DNA of 64,000 nt from Shinisaurus crocodilurus (GCA_021292165.1 JAHFWL010001024.1:1-64000); one strand, 5' to 3'; numbered from the stretch's first letter, positions 21,317 to 32,800 are shown. Program-made: numbers and translations. Notes: a model not told the origin generated them from the sequence alone.

Positions 21317-22367
21317 CTGGCAATCTTTTTGACACGTGTGCCACAGGTCACGTGCAATTAAGTGGGAGAGAGGACCACTGGCACTGCAGGCCACAGGCCA
21401 CCCACCCCCTTAGAGCAGCACGCCAGCAAGCAACTGTTTGGCCCGCTGTGCTCTAAGTGTGCTTTGGATTCCCGCATGAAGTTGACAAGCCATGGAGGCA
21501 ATTCATATGTTCCTGCAGCAGGGCGGGACCTGCTACAGGGCAACCTTTCCTGGGTGAAGGGCTTGCGCTGGTGGCTGGAGAATCCTTTGGGGGCTGCTCT
21601 GCTGGGCGGGGCTAACAGTGGCTGGTGGTGGACCTGCAACCCCCCCCCTCTCTCTCACACACACCTTCACACAGAGACACACGGCACAACCTCAGGACCA
21701 CTGGGAAGGCCAAGGTCAAAGCGTCCCTGTCAGCGACCTTGATGAGCTTTGTGTTTTCTCTGCTACTGTTAGCAGTGTGGAAACAGCAGTCTTCCCTGCA
21801 TCAGGTTTGCTGGGGGGAGTGGGGAGCTGAGGAGCTTTAACCTCCCCCACCCCCAGCAATCCCAATAAAAATTCCTGTTCTACACTGGTAACTGCAGTGC
21901 CAGAACAGGGAGTGATCTCTTCTCTTCATCCAACTGATGGCCGATCTGTGAGGAAGGCCCTGGTGGGGCTCTCTGGGCTGCCCTCTGGGGAGCTGCAGGA
22001 TGGCTTCTTCTCGTGCCACTCCGGTGACATCTAGATGTGGGAGCCACATGGGTGAGCTGAGTCACCTGGGGCAGAGTGGTGATGGCACGTGAAGAAATTA
22101 CGTCACACACACCCCTCCCGGTGTTGATTCTCTATCTAGTTGTTCATCTAAAAGTGTGGGAAAGCAGCTCCAATGGCACACTATGGTAACAAACAAATGA
22201 GCAGTTAATCCTGACTCTCACATTCATGTTTCCTGTGCTAAACTCACTGTAATGTGGCTTTTAAACTTTCATTTCATGATAACATTTATTTTGAACTAGC
22301 TGTTGCCCGCGGCTTTGCTCGTGTGATGAAGAGTGACCGTGCCAAGTTTGCACGGGTCATCATTTTC
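21317..22367. other. Stretch without a gene
   Basis: No gene was recognised. At 22297-22325 the text CTAGCTGTTGCCCGCGGCTT followed by TGCTCGTGTG is a phrase seen in dispersed repeats of several animal genomes; I do not assign a family. Confidence 0.4.
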
Positions 22368-22535
22368 CTATTTATTTATTTATTACATTTATACCCCGCC
22401 TTTTTTCCTGCAAGGAGCCCAAGGCGGCTTACATAATCCTCCTCCCCCTCTCCATTTTATCCTCACAACAACCCTGTGCGGTAGGTTAGGCTGAGAGTCA
22501 GTGACTGGCCCAAAGTCACCCAGTGAGCTTCATGG
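22368..22535 (-). mobile_element. tRNA-derived SINE (Sauria-SINE-like), lacking its tRNA head
   Basis: Minus-strand SINE: AT-rich (AAT)n tail, body with GCCTTGGGCTCC-equivalent, and CAGGGTTGTTGTGAGGATAA and GTGACTTTGGGCCAGTCAC equivalents. It ends at CATGAAGCTCACTGGG before the pol III box region, so the head is missing. Confidence 0.75.
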
Positions 22536-22732
22536 GCACTCACTGGGTGAAACGATAGGCACTATTTGTTCGAAATTCCTTAAGGTAGCTGACTGCTGTT
22601 TTGAATCGCTCCATAGGAAAGGTCCCCTGGGACTACACAATGAAATCCCAGCTCCCCCGGGACTCCCAGCTCCCCCGGGACTGCACAATGAAATCCCTGC
22701 TCTCCCCCCCCCCTCGGGACTACCTAACAATG

Positions 22733-22976
22733 TATTTTATTTATTTATTATATTTATACCCTGCCTTTTTTCCTGCAAGGAACCCAAGGTGGCTTACATT
22801 ATATTACCCTCCTCCTCCTGTCCATTTTATCCTCACAACAACCCTGTGAGGCAGGTTAGACTGAGAGTCAGTGACTGGCCCAAAGTCACCCAGTGAATTT
22901 CATGGCCGAGCGGGGACTAGAACCCGGATCTCCCGAGTCCCAGTCCAACACCCTAACCACTACGCCACACTGGCTC
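22733..22976 (-). mobile_element. Full-length tRNA-derived SINE (Sauria-SINE-like)
   Basis: Minus-strand, about 244 bp. The head holds an A box (complement of TGGCGTAGTGG, 22958-22968) and a B box GGTTCTAGTCC (complement at 22914-22924), the internal pol III promoter elements of tRNA-derived SINEs. The body and AT-rich tail match the copy at 38548-38797. It interrupts a GC-rich tandem motif (CGGGACTACC..AACAATG). Confidence 0.85.
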
Positions 22977-23051
22977 TCACTGGTAACCCCAGCTTGCCCC
23001 CCCCGGGACTACCCAACAATGAAATCCCAGCTTCGCCCCTCCCTTAGGCCC

Positions 23052-23198
23052 CAGCTTGTCCCAGAAGTACCCTTCCATAGCAGTAAAGCGTCACCTGCTG
23101 CATTTTGCCTGCCACGCAGACAGCAGTTGAAGACAAAAGGCTTCTGTCCACACAAGGAAGATGGCAACCTTTGCTAACCAGGAGCCTCCAATTCTGTT
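23052..23198 (-). repeat. Inverted copy of 19705-19857
   Basis: On the minus strand this segment reads nearly the same as plus-strand 19705-19857, including GGAGGCTCCTGGTTAGCAAA and GTGTGGACAGAAGCCTTTTG. Only scattered differences were seen. No LINE tail or target duplication is visible at either copy. Confidence 0.8.
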
Positions 23199-23319
23199 TT
23201 GCAATGAGTCAAATGTAATCTCATCATATTGCTATTTGAGCCTGATTCATCTGAATGCAATATTTGCAATTTACAAATGACAAAAATTAAACACATAAAG
23301 CTTCCATGTGTGTGAGATA

Positions 23320-23638
23320 CAGGCAGCCCCCAGGTTACGAACGAGATACGTTCTTAAGTCTGACTTTAAGTCGAATTTGTATGTAAGTTGGAACAGGCAC
23401 ATACAGTTTCCTGGCTCTACATTGTTTACGTAGAAAATGGCATAAGATACTGTATGCCGTTTACACAGAGTATAGCGTAGTATACATTAAAAATAGGATT
23501 TACACAACTTGCAGCCATGTTTACGCTATACTCTGTGTAAATGATGTAGAGCCGGGGAACCTGGAAGTCCGGCATGGCGGTCCATTTGTAAGTATGAGTT
23601 GTCCATAAGTCGGACATTCATAACCTGGGGACTGCCTG
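23320..23638. mobile_element. Tigger-like Tc1-mariner MITE
   Basis: Ends CAGGCAGCCCCCAGGTTACG and TAACCTGGGGACTGCCTG form an inverted repeat; TA precedes the left end and TG follows the right. A second inverted pair (GTTTACACAGAGTATAGCGTA with its complement) lies inside at about 23459-23540. No transposase is present. Confidence 0.82.
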
Positions 23639-24848
23639 TGTATATACCTTAATTCAAGCTAACATTTCCTGCAGAACAACTCATGTAAAACCACAGCACT
23701 GGAAAGTTCTTGAAATGAGAGGAGTGGTTTTTCATAACTGAATGGTCAGCCAGGGATATTTTCACACTTCATGAATCTTTGTTGTTTTTCACATCAGTTA
23801 AGCTTTGTGTACAACTTTGTGTGCCACTGGGGGCCTTGCAAAATAGCAGTTGCATTCTCAGGGGTGTCTAACATCTTTATATGCCTGCTCACCACTTTCA
23901 CTGTATAAATAATAAATGGTAGACGAATTCCTCTAGCAACGCCTGAGGTTGCTCTGTTGCTGCAAGGGAAGTAAGATGCAAACCGTGTCGGGGGTTCGGT
24001 TCAGCAACAGCAAAACGGGGAGGAAAAAAACTGCTGTATGAAGAAATGAACCAGTTATTGTTTCACCTTACTGGTGTAGGCTACCAGGACCTCTAAGGAA
24101 CATCTCAGCAACACAGGAGGTTCATGCAGAAGGAGGTGGTCGGTCCCTATTATCCCCTTGGTCCCAATCCACTTAAGACATTAGCAGGTGGAAATGCTTC
24201 TCTCCGTGTCATGAAAAACTTCACCCCTGCCAGACCTTACTGATGGCACTGCTTGTGAGAGGCTAAATCATCACCCAGCGTCTCTTGGCAGAGGCAAAAT
24301 GAAAGAAATAACACCGAAGACGTGTTAACGGCCGTGCTGCCTGCCTCTCCTATCCTGTATTCCTGCACATATCACTGACGAGTTTCATTAGCAGAGATGC
24401 AAACAAGCCAGAAGCCCTTGTGTGAAAGCAAAAGCAGTGAGAAATGACATGATTCCAAGGTCCACAAAGAGAGAGCCAGGTGGGTCAAGCAGCTGTCCTT
24501 GGCGATGCACCGTTTGAGTGCAAAACTTGTTTTTGCTGTGTCTGGTTTGGAAGAAAAAACTGCACACGGTACAAGGCAACTGCTCCATTTTTCTTCTGGT
24601 TTCCTTTAATGGTAGTATTATGTGTTATTGCTTCCCCAATGCCTGTTGACATGACACATAATCATTAAAAGCAACAGCCATAGCAGATGAGATACTGGCA
24701 GTAGCATCTTAAAATATCAAAGCTCAGAAGGTAGACAAAACAGAGATCAGTTATGTTAGTGCTGAATAAGCACAATCCTCTTTGGGGAAGGCTTAAGGAT
24801 CACAGCAAAAACACTTGTTCCCTCTTCCCTGCCTCTGTCTTTGCAGCC

Positions 24849-24894
<46 letters not shown>

Positions 24895-25588
24895 AGTTTT
24901 TTTCACATTCCCTTAGAGATTTTTTTGTAGCCTAATTGGTCAGCGTTTGGGACATTTCTCTGTCACCAGGCAGTCTAATTGTTGTTTTCCTGAAGGTTTT
25001 TGATTTAAAAAAAAGAACAACTAGAATAATTAAAATAAGAAATGATACTTTGCAGCCTTCACTGGTGGCCCATTTTCTTTTTTTTATGAAGGAGAGCAGG
25101 GAGGATGAAGTGATAGTGGGGAAAAACACCTCACAACAGTGCCAGGCAGACAAGTATGAAATAATTAAATGCTAATTAGAACTTGGGGTATAACGTTCCC
25201 TGAGTACAGTCGAGGGGCAAAACTCAGCTAAGGCACTTTTTTCTTCACACAATCCTATTTGGTTCCATTTGTCTTCATCTTCTGTATCATAAAAATCATG
25301 TACGTTGCTTGTATAAGGTGTGAGCAAAGTAGCGAATATTGACTAGGGTGGCCCAACTTCTCTCTCTTTTATGTCCTGCGAAAGGGCTTCTGTGCTCCAT
25401 TAATAGTCCCATGACAGGCAGAAATACAGCAGGTGCCACTTTATCCATCACTGCATTTGCACACCAGGAAGAGCCATGCTCTCTGCCTCTCTGTTCTGCC
25501 AAATGTTTTCCCAAAGGGCGCGGTGTAGTTGGCAGGATTCCCTAGCCATAATCTTCCTAGCATCAGTGATTGCTATCATTGTGATCAT
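23639..25588. other. Stretch without a gene
   Basis: Apart from the (GT)n microsatellite at 24851-24892, no gene or classified repeat was recognised. The phrase CTAGGGTGGCCCAAC at 25343 may mark a decayed DNA transposon. Confidence 0.45.
24851..24892. repeat. (GT)n microsatellite
   Basis: About 21 uninterrupted GT dinucleotides. Confidence 0.97.
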
Positions 25589-26067
25589 GTAGCGGTGTTC
25601 ACATACCTGTGGGGGGGCGCTTGCCTCTCCGCCGCCATAATTCTCCACGGTGGCGCCCCCCCGCCTTGTTCTTCCGAGCGGCGCGGAGCATCCTCTGCGC
25701 CGCTCGAGCTGCCCCCGACTGGCGCGCTGGTCCCATCGCGTCACTTCTGGCGCAACGGAAGTGACGCAACAGGACCCTGCTCCAGCACGCTGGACCCCCG
25801 CGCTATGTTTTTGGGCTTAAACAGCCCTGTTGCCCTGGTCCCCCCCCCGCCAAAAACATAGTGCGGGGGTCCAGCGCGCCGGAGCAGGGTCCCGTTGTGT
25901 CACTTCCACCGCGCCAGAAGTGTCGCGACGGGACCAGTGCAGGCGGCTCGCCGCGTAGAGGCAAGCCGCCGCTGGACCACGGTAGGCCTGTGTGAGCCCC
26001 GCGCGGACGTGAGCGGGGCCGATTTCGGCCCGCTACGCCCGTGCGAGGCAAACGGTTACGTGCTCAT
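25589..26067. mobile_element. CpG-rich palindromic element A
   Basis: A CpG-dense element starting GTAGCGGTGTTCACATACC and ending near CGGTTACGTGCTCAT. Its ends match the inverted element at 60022-60421. The interior is a large imperfect palindrome: GGACCCCCGCGCTATG and its complement flank a core with AAACAGCCCTGTTGCCCTGG. Outside that lie two hairpins, GCGTCACTTC/GAAGTGACGC at 25738-25767 (10 of 10 paired) and TGTCACTTC/GAAGTGTCG at 25898-25924. Frames across it are shadows. Octamers GTGATCAT (left) and GTGCTCAT (right) are suggestive but overlap the assumed end. Confidence 0.7.
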
Positions 26068-26234
26068 GGAGGAAAAAGCCTGTGGAACGTTATGCGAAGT
26101 TAAGCCAAACCAGAATCCCTGGATGGCCCTGTGCTGATGCCTGGACTCCCGTGGCTCAAGTGTTGAATCGGCTAGTGCGCCACTTCCATGGGAGGATGAG
26201 AAGGCAGAGTTTGGGGGGCCCTCCCCTGAAATGT

Positions 26235-26557
26235 AAGGGTTGTCACACAGAGGAGGGCCAGGACCTCTTCTCGATCATCCCAGTTTGCAGGACACGGAAT
26301 AATGGGCTCAAGTTACAGGAACCCAGATTCCACCTAAACATCAGGACAAATTTCCTGACTGTCAGAGCAATAAGACAATGGAACCAACTACCTAGTGAGG
26401 TGGTGGGCTCTCCCACTCTGGAGGCATTCAAGGTGCGGCTGGACAGACATCTGTCAGAGATGCTTTGACCTGGATTCCTGCATTGAGCAGGGGGTTGGAC
26501 TCGATGGCCTTATAGGCCCCTTCCAACTCTACTTTTCTATGATTCTATGATTCTATG
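26235..26557 (+). mobile_element. CR1 LINE 3' end
   Basis: Runs from the [10 protein letters not shown] region through HLSEML and the 3' UTR to the ATTCTATG tail. It is in one frame and 5'-truncated. Confidence 0.92.
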
Positions 26558-27109
26558 CACATATTGGGCGTAGGGGAGAAAGGGGAGAAGACGGCTGTGG
26601 CTGGGCTCGGATGGGTCTTCCCCACTGCACTCCGTGCCTTGTGGGACCAGCTAGAAGCTGCCTGTCCAACGGTTGGGGCTCTTACTAAGGAACTTGGGAT
26701 TGTTGTACTCTGTATAATAAGGATCTTAACTCGCAATAAAAGGTGTTTGGCTCGATCCTTCTGGATTTATTATGGCATGAGAATTCATTAAAGAACCCCT
26801 GCCATGCCCTTTGGGAAAACAGTTGGCAGAACACTCTCTTCTAGCCGCGAAAGGCCCAGGAGCCAGGGGTGGGGGGAGAGCAGAAGAGGGCCATTGTTAC
26901 TGGGACCTGAAATAATGATAGCATAAGCCACTTCCACATTTCAAAGTGCTTCATATGAGCTATCTTGTTGTAATCATTACAACAAACCTGTAAGGATGGT
27001 CAGTATTATTATTCCCATAATGCAAATGGAAGTGGGTGCGCGGGGAGGCTAGGACTAGGAGATGGCTTTCGTCAAATCACCTTGCGAGTTCATTCCTAGC
27101 TTAGTGGGG
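26558..27109. other. Stretch without a gene; possible LTR fragment
   Basis: An AATAAAAGG signal near 26735 after TATAATAAGG resembles an LTR R region, but no ends were found. The rest is unassigned. Confidence 0.3.
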
Positions 27110-27483
27110 TCATCCCAGGAAGCTGATCGGTGGGAGATTCAGGACAGATAAAAGGAAGTACTTCTTCACACACAGCTATGGAATTCCCTTTCACAAGATG
27201 TAGTGATGGCCACCAATTTGGAGGACTTTAAAAGGGGATTGGACAAATTCATGGAGGAGAAGGTGATCAATGGCTACTAGTTCTGATTGACTATATGCTA
27301 CCTCCAGTATCAGAGGCAGTATGCCTATGTACTCCAGTTGCTGGGGAACATGGGCAGGAAGGTGCTGTTGCACTCATGTCCTGCTTGTGGAATCCCATGG
27401 GCAGCTGCTTGGCCACTGTGCGAACACAATGCAGGACTAGATGGACCCTTGGTCAGATCCAGCATGGCTCTTCTTATGTTCTA
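27110..27483 (+). mobile_element. Older CR1 subfamily 3' end
   Basis: A different CR1 lineage: GGAATTCCCTTTCACAAGATG, GGATTGGACAAATTCATGGA and CCAGTTGCTGGGGAACATG blocks, ending in CTCTTCTTATGTTCT. It is diverged, with several frame disruptions. Confidence 0.75.
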
Positions 27484-27530
27484 ATGTGCATAACTCTCTG
27501 CATAGGATTACAGCCTTGGATGCACAGAAG

Positions 27531-28057
27531 GATGACACAAAGTTGGGTGGAACAGCTAATTCTGGAAGACAGAAACAAAATTCAAAGCGATCTTGATAGG
27601 CTGGAGCGCTGGGCCGAAAACAACAGAATGAAATTTAATAGGGATAAATGCCAAGTGCTGCACCTAGGGAGAGGAAACCAAATGCAGAGTTACAGAATGG
27701 GGGACACTTGGCTCAACAATACTACAAGGGAGAAGGATCTTGGAATTGTGGTAGATCACAAACTGAATATGAGCCAGCAATGCGATGTGGCTGCAAAGAA
27801 GGCAAATGCTATTTTGGGCTGTATTAATAGAAGTATAGCTTCCAAATCGCGGGAAGTGATAATTCCCCTTTACTCGGCACTGGTTAGGCCTCATCTTGAG
27901 TACTGCGTCCAGTTCTGGGCACCTCACTTTAAGAAGGACATAGACAAACTGGAGAGGGTTCAGAGGAGGGCAACAAGGATGATAAAGGGACTGGAAACAA
28001 GGCCCTATGAGGAGAGACTGAAAGAACTGGGCATGTTTAGCCTTCAGAAGAGGAGAC
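27531..28057 (+). mobile_element. CR1 LINE, left half of a split copy
   Basis: Starts at DDTKLGG (just after the FADD catalytic motif), with frame [19 protein letters not shown] continuing to [12 protein letters not shown]. It is cut at 28057 by a CpG-rich insertion and resumes at 28836. The 505-residue frame seen here is a fusion of an older CR1, this copy and the insertion, not a gene. Confidence 0.92.
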
Positions 28058-28835
28058 CTAGTGGTGGGGCCGAGCTGGAGTTGGCTGAGGCTCGCTCCAG
28101 GCTCACCCCCCTGCGCGAGTGGCGGCGGCCCGATCCCACTCTTCAGAGCGGCGCGGAGCGTTGTCCGCGCCGCTCGCACCGCTTGAGCCGCTCGAGCTGC
28201 TGCCGGAGAAAAAAACACACCCCGCTGTCGGACCCCCCTGCCGCTGCTGCCAGGACCCGCCGCCGCCTACCGCTCAAGCCGCCGCCGGAGAAACCCCCCC
28301 GCCGCCGGACCCCCCCGTCCTCCGCCGCTGCCGCGAGGAGCTGCCACCACGAGGAGCCGCCGCCGCCTACCGCTCGAGCCGCCGCCGGAGAACCCCCCCC
28401 GCCGCTGCCAGACCCCCCCCGCTGCTGCCACCAGGACCCGCCGCCGCCTACCTGGTCCTGCGCTCCTGTGCGCTGCCGCCTCAGACGCCTCAGCCGCCGC
28501 CGGAGCCACTGCTCCGTCTCACTGGACCCCCGCCCACGCTCTGTTTTGGCGGGAGGAACCAGGGCAACAGGGCTTAAACAGCCCTGTTGCCCTGGTTTCC
28601 ACAGCCAAAAACAGAGCGCGGGGGGTCCAGCACGACGGAGCAGGGTCCCGTCGCGCCACTTCCTCCACGCCGGAAGTGACACGACGGCATCCATCGGACA
28701 GGGAGGAAGGCTCTCCGCTCGGCGGAGAGCCCCGGTAAAGCCCGCACGCAGGGCTGAGCACTGCAGCCCGTCGGACACGAGCAGGCCCAGTTCGGGCCTT
28801 GATCCTGTCTGACGGGCTGCTCGGCTACATCCCTA
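28058..28835. mobile_element. CpG-rich palindromic element B inserted in CR1
   Basis: A roughly 778-bp block with ends CTAGTGGTGGGGCCGAGC and GCTCGGCTACATCCCTAG that are partly complementary. CTAG stands at both junctions, whereas sister CR1 copies read GAGACTGAGGGGAG here. It includes a palindrome with 18-bp arms (28557-28574 and 28580-28597, spacer TAAAC), flanked by GTTTTGGCGGG and GCCAAAAACAG, and a CACTTCC/GGAAGTG hairpin at 28656-28677. Polyproline frames on both strands are composition artefacts. Confidence 0.75.
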
Positions 28836-29192
28836 GGGGAGATATGATCGCACTCTTCCAGTACTTGAAGGGTTGTCACACAGAAGAGGGCCAGGATCTC
28901 TTCTCAATCATCCCAGTTTGCAGGACATGGAATAATGGGTTCAAGTTACAGGAACCCGGATTCCGCCTGAACATCAGGAAAAATTTCCTGACTGTCAGAG
29001 CAATAAGACAATGGAACCAACTACCTAGGGAGGTGGTGGGCTCTCCCACTCTGGAGGCATTCAAGGTGCAGCTGGACAGTCATCTGTCAGGGATGCTTTG
29101 ACCTGGATTCCTGCATTGAGCAGGGGGTTGGACTCGATGGCCTTGTGTAGGCCCCTTCCAACTCTACTTTTCTATGATTCTATGATTCTATG
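28836..29192 (+). mobile_element. CR1 LINE, right half of the split copy
   Basis: Resumes at GGGGAGATATGATCGCACTC ([13 protein letters not shown]) and runs through HLSGML to the terminal ATTCTATG repeats. Together with 27531-28057 it is one 5'-truncated CR1. Confidence 0.93.
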
Positions 29193-29712
29193 GAACAACT
29201 CAAAGAGGTAGTGGTGAGACCACTCCTGAATAAATCCTTTCTGGATCCAGAAGATCTTAACAACTATAGGCCGGTGGTATATGTTCATTTCCTTGGCAAG
29301 GAGCTTGAGCAGGTGGTTGCTGATCAGCTGCAGATATTCTTGGATGAGACCAATTATCTACATCCATTTCAGTTGGGGTTCAGGCTGGGCTTTGCCTTGG
29401 AAACAGCTTTGGTCACCCCAGGTCTCCACCAGCCTATGTGTTGGGAGAGAGACGGGTGTGTGTGACCTTGGTGAATGGTGATTCTCCTGGATTTCTCAGC
29501 AGCTTTCAATACCATCTCATAGAAATATCAAGTGCACAGCAGTCTTCATTGGAACAAACTGGAGATAGTTCTGCCAGCTTGAAAGACAGGCCAGGGCAGA
29601 TGGGGCAATCTGATAGCAGCAACAAGACCTTGGAGAATAAACTGGTGAAAGAACCAGTTTGCTGGTTTGCTAAGAAGCTGTTACTCCTCCTCCAAGTAGG
29701 ATGGTGATGAAC
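29193..29712 (+). pseudogene. L2-type LINE reverse transcriptase fragment
   Basis: A conceptual frame reads LLNKSFLDPEDLNNYRPV and VVADQLQIFLDETNYLHPFQ, the L2 RT fingers region. After a frameshift near 29465, LLDFSAAFNTIS matches RT motif A. Motifs B and C (the DD box) are not present, so this is a decayed fragment. Confidence 0.78.
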
Positions 29713-30289
29713 AAGTGATTCCACTACTTACTGCCAGTCTGATAGGGGAAGAAGAATTCTTCATGATGTCATATTCTCTAGCAGTGAACTACAGGATCCA
29801 CTACAGAGGTGATTAATTGTGGATGTGAAATTGATCAAATTTCAGGTTTTGGCTGTCCCGCAGAATTTGTGCTGAGATGTGATGCCAGGCTCTCCTTGAG
29901 TGAGTCTCACTTTGAGATTCCCCATGGGAAAATCAAGGAACCTGCCTTTGACCCTTGGCCTTCCTTCCATTCCACTTCTCAATAGGCTGGAGTCAAAGGC
30001 CAGCAGCACAACTTGTGACCACCAAGCCAATTGCAGCCCGACAATCATATCTCGTCTTTTGCCTGCTACTGGACAGCTCCCCCATTTTTACAGCCCCAGA
30101 TAGAAAACAAGAACAGAACATTGACTAAGACCCTGGCACGCCGCCAGACCTGACTGACAGGCTGCATGTGGTATGGTGAGTCGCCAGTTGTGCATGTCTT
30201 CTGCAGCTGAATGGCGAGGCTGATTGCTGACAGGAATTGTGGACACTGGAGGGGGTGGAGAGAGAGAACATGCCTACTAGCCTCTAGCT
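29713..30289. other. Stretch without a gene
   Basis: Nothing recognisable; possibly the badly decayed continuation of the L2 element. Confidence 0.4.
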
Positions 30290-30343
30290 CAGTGTTCTCC
30301 AACCTTGGGGTCCCCAGATTTTTTTGGCCTACAACTCCCAGTT
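30290..30343 (+). mobile_element. Half of a CAGTGTT-family hAT MITE
   Basis: CAGTGTTCTCCAACCTTGG through CAACTCCCAG, after which the sequence switches to an L2 end. The left flank CTCTAGCT resembles that of the copy at 14396. Confidence 0.75.
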
Positions 30344-30600
30344 AGACTGGTGGGGACTAGGAAGAGGGCCTTTTCTGTGGCGGCCCCCACACTGTGGAAC
30401 TCTCTCCCTAGTGACCTCCGCCATGCCCCCTCTCTGCTGAGCTTCCGCCGCTCACTAAAACATGGCTATTCAGGCGGGAATATGGGGTGGGTTAAGATTT
30501 TAAAATTTTATACTGTTTTAACTGTATTTTATATTTTATCATGTTGTACATCACCCAGAGTGGCCGGTTTGCCGGCCAGATGGGCGATTCATAAATACAA

Positions 30601-30632
<32 letters not shown>

Positions 30633-30640
30633 TAAATGAA
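30344..30640 (+). mobile_element. L2-type LINE 3' end
   Basis: The frame reads RKRAFSVAAPTLWNSLPSDL and SLLSFRRSLK, the C-terminal signature of L2 ORF2, followed by an AT-rich UTR with CGGCCAGATGGGCGATTCAT and an (AAAT/AAT)n tail at 30595-30640. Confidence 0.85.
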
Positions 30641-32589
30641 CCATCTCCTGATCTTAATCCTGGCCAGTTCCTGCCTGCAACACTGGACACTGGGGCTTGG
30701 AAGGAGAAAAACTGGGGACAGTAGACTGAGAACACGGCAGTTCTGCTTAAGCACAATACAGAATACCTGTTGCTCCTTATTCTCAACAGAGATCTATAGC
30801 CAAACCTACCATTTAGTGTTACTACTACAACAACAACAGAATCAACATTCTGTGCTAAGGTACGTAACCCAAATGAGGGCGCCACTTTTTCTTCTTTGTC
30901 CCTGCTCTTGTGCCTTTACCAGCAACCTGTCACAAAGAAATGAAGTAGTGAAACCTTTCCTGGCAGGCAGATAACATGATGGGGGAAGCTTCACCTGCTA
31001 AATTTCTCTTTCTCTGCTGGCTTATTAAGGCACATGGCCAGTAGCAGCGGGAAGCGGGGTGGAGGAGCCCTCCATTGTCAGGCCCAAGGGAAGCTAAATC
31101 CTGTGAACTGTATAAATTATGCAAATGTGTCCATAGTTCCTTATTTTGCACACTTCGTTTTTGCTTCAGCCAGTCATGGGAAGAGAGGAAGAGAGCTATG
31201 CAGCGCATTGGTGCCGGCTCTTCCACCCCACCCCACCCACACTGGAAATGATGGAAACCCACCACTCTTCTTTGAGAGTTTACCATGTGAACAGTGTACA
31301 CTTTCAAACCTATATTTTCAGCCTTGGGGGCTAGAAACTAGGGATGGATGAAGCTGTCAATTTCAGCTTCTCATTTTTCCAGTCTTCAGCTCATCTTGGC
31401 CTTTGAGAATTTATCCAGTTTTAAATCGTGAGCACTGAGGGGTTGTTGGGTTTTTTTTTAAATTGCATGATGAAATGTACCGGTATATGTATTTTTGTAT
31501 GCATTGTTGCCTAATACACATTTTCTGTGAGCAATTTTCCTCAGCAGTGGGGGGGGGGGGAATGGTTACAAATTATTTCATTCCTGGTTTTTTTGGTAGG
31601 TTTTTTTTTATAAATAAAACCGTAACTGTACATTTTGCCATACTCAGGAATATAAAGCAGTTCCCAGAACCAAAAAAGCCCTGCACACATCTCTAACAGG
31701 AGGGTCAGTAAGTTGAGGTTCAAAGAGTGTTGGATAGAAAAAAACGTGTTCAAATATAGTATCTGCAAGAAGATTTAGAGTGCAAGCCCCCCCCTCCCTG
31801 ATCTGCTGGCTGGAGATGCCTCCCCCACCCCCACTGGCAGAGAAGCAGCAGCAGCACGGGGTGGGTGGGGGGGCACACACACTTTGGAGACCCAGGTATG
31901 CCTGTGGAAATCTCTTACAGCCATAAATATATTGCCAGCAGCACTACGTCTCAAAAACAAAGGCATTGTTTGGATGCACTGGATCCAAAACCCCTCCAAT
32001 ATCCCTTGAGGCCCCAGGATCAGGTCCCCTCTCTGTGCCAGCCTCAGGCTTGATTTTAATGGGAGGAAGAAAACAATAGCCAAAGAACCACTGGGAGAAA
32101 AACTGTCAAAGAACTGCCCTCCTGTGCCCTGCCCACTTGTGAGTTGGCAAAGCTCTGGATGCCGCAGTAGTTCCATGGTGGATATTCCCTTCCATCCCAT
32201 TTACTCTAACGCTCTGGGCAACTTCCAAAACCAAGCAATCTTGTTGCACAGCTGGCACCAGAGGTCAGCGCTGTCTGTAAGGCACTTCTTGCTGGGACCC
32301 ACTCACTGAGAGCCAATGCCGGTGGCTTGCACCTTAGTTCCTCTGAATCGACCAGGCCCTGCACACGTGAGAATCCACCCCAAAGTAGACTGTAAAAGGA
32401 GGTTCAGGGGTGTCCTTCTGCTTCTTCCACCATTATCACCATCGGCTGTGCCTTCAATTGCGAAGATGTACTCATGGGAAGATTTCTTCCAAAGGCAAAT
32501 TGCCCAAAGACACCCCGCCCCCTACCACCGCCGCCACCGCCCCACACACAGTGCAACCAGTCCTGAATTGTTGTGAAGATAAAATGGAA
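30641..32589. other. Stretch without a gene
   Basis: No gene was recognised. A poly-G run lies at 31549-31560 and AT-rich low-complexity tracts near 31590-31620. The phrase CTAGGGATGGATGAAGCTG at about 31340 may be a decayed copy of the unknown repeat at 48674. Confidence 0.4.
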
Positions 32590-32800
32590 TAACCTCGTGT
32601 ATACATAGTGCAGCCTTTCAAGCGTGCTTTGAAAACCCATTTATTCCAAGCTGCTTTTAGTTAAGATACAGTGCTGAATGTTTTAATGGCTTTTATTGCT
32701 GCTGTTTTAAAATTGCAGGTTTTATATTGCTCCTTTTATTAGTCATTTAAATTAGCGTTCTATGAGTGTGGCACTGTACTTTGGAATGTGTTAACTGCTT
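32590..32800 (+). mobile_element. Probable L2-like LINE 3' end
   Basis: One frame reads RALKTHLFQAAFS-like text (FKRALKTHLFQAAF), as at L2 C-termini, followed by a T-rich UTR. It is decayed, without a clean tail. Confidence 0.5.

Noticed and set aside
25589..26067. CpG island promoter of a host gene
   Set aside because: Palindromic organisation and shared modules with elements at 28058 and 60022 show it is repetitive DNA.
27295..28812. A 505-residue open frame
   Set aside because: It fuses an old CR1 3' UTR, a CR1 coding fragment and a CpG-rich insertion with arginine/proline low complexity. It has no unified protein signature.
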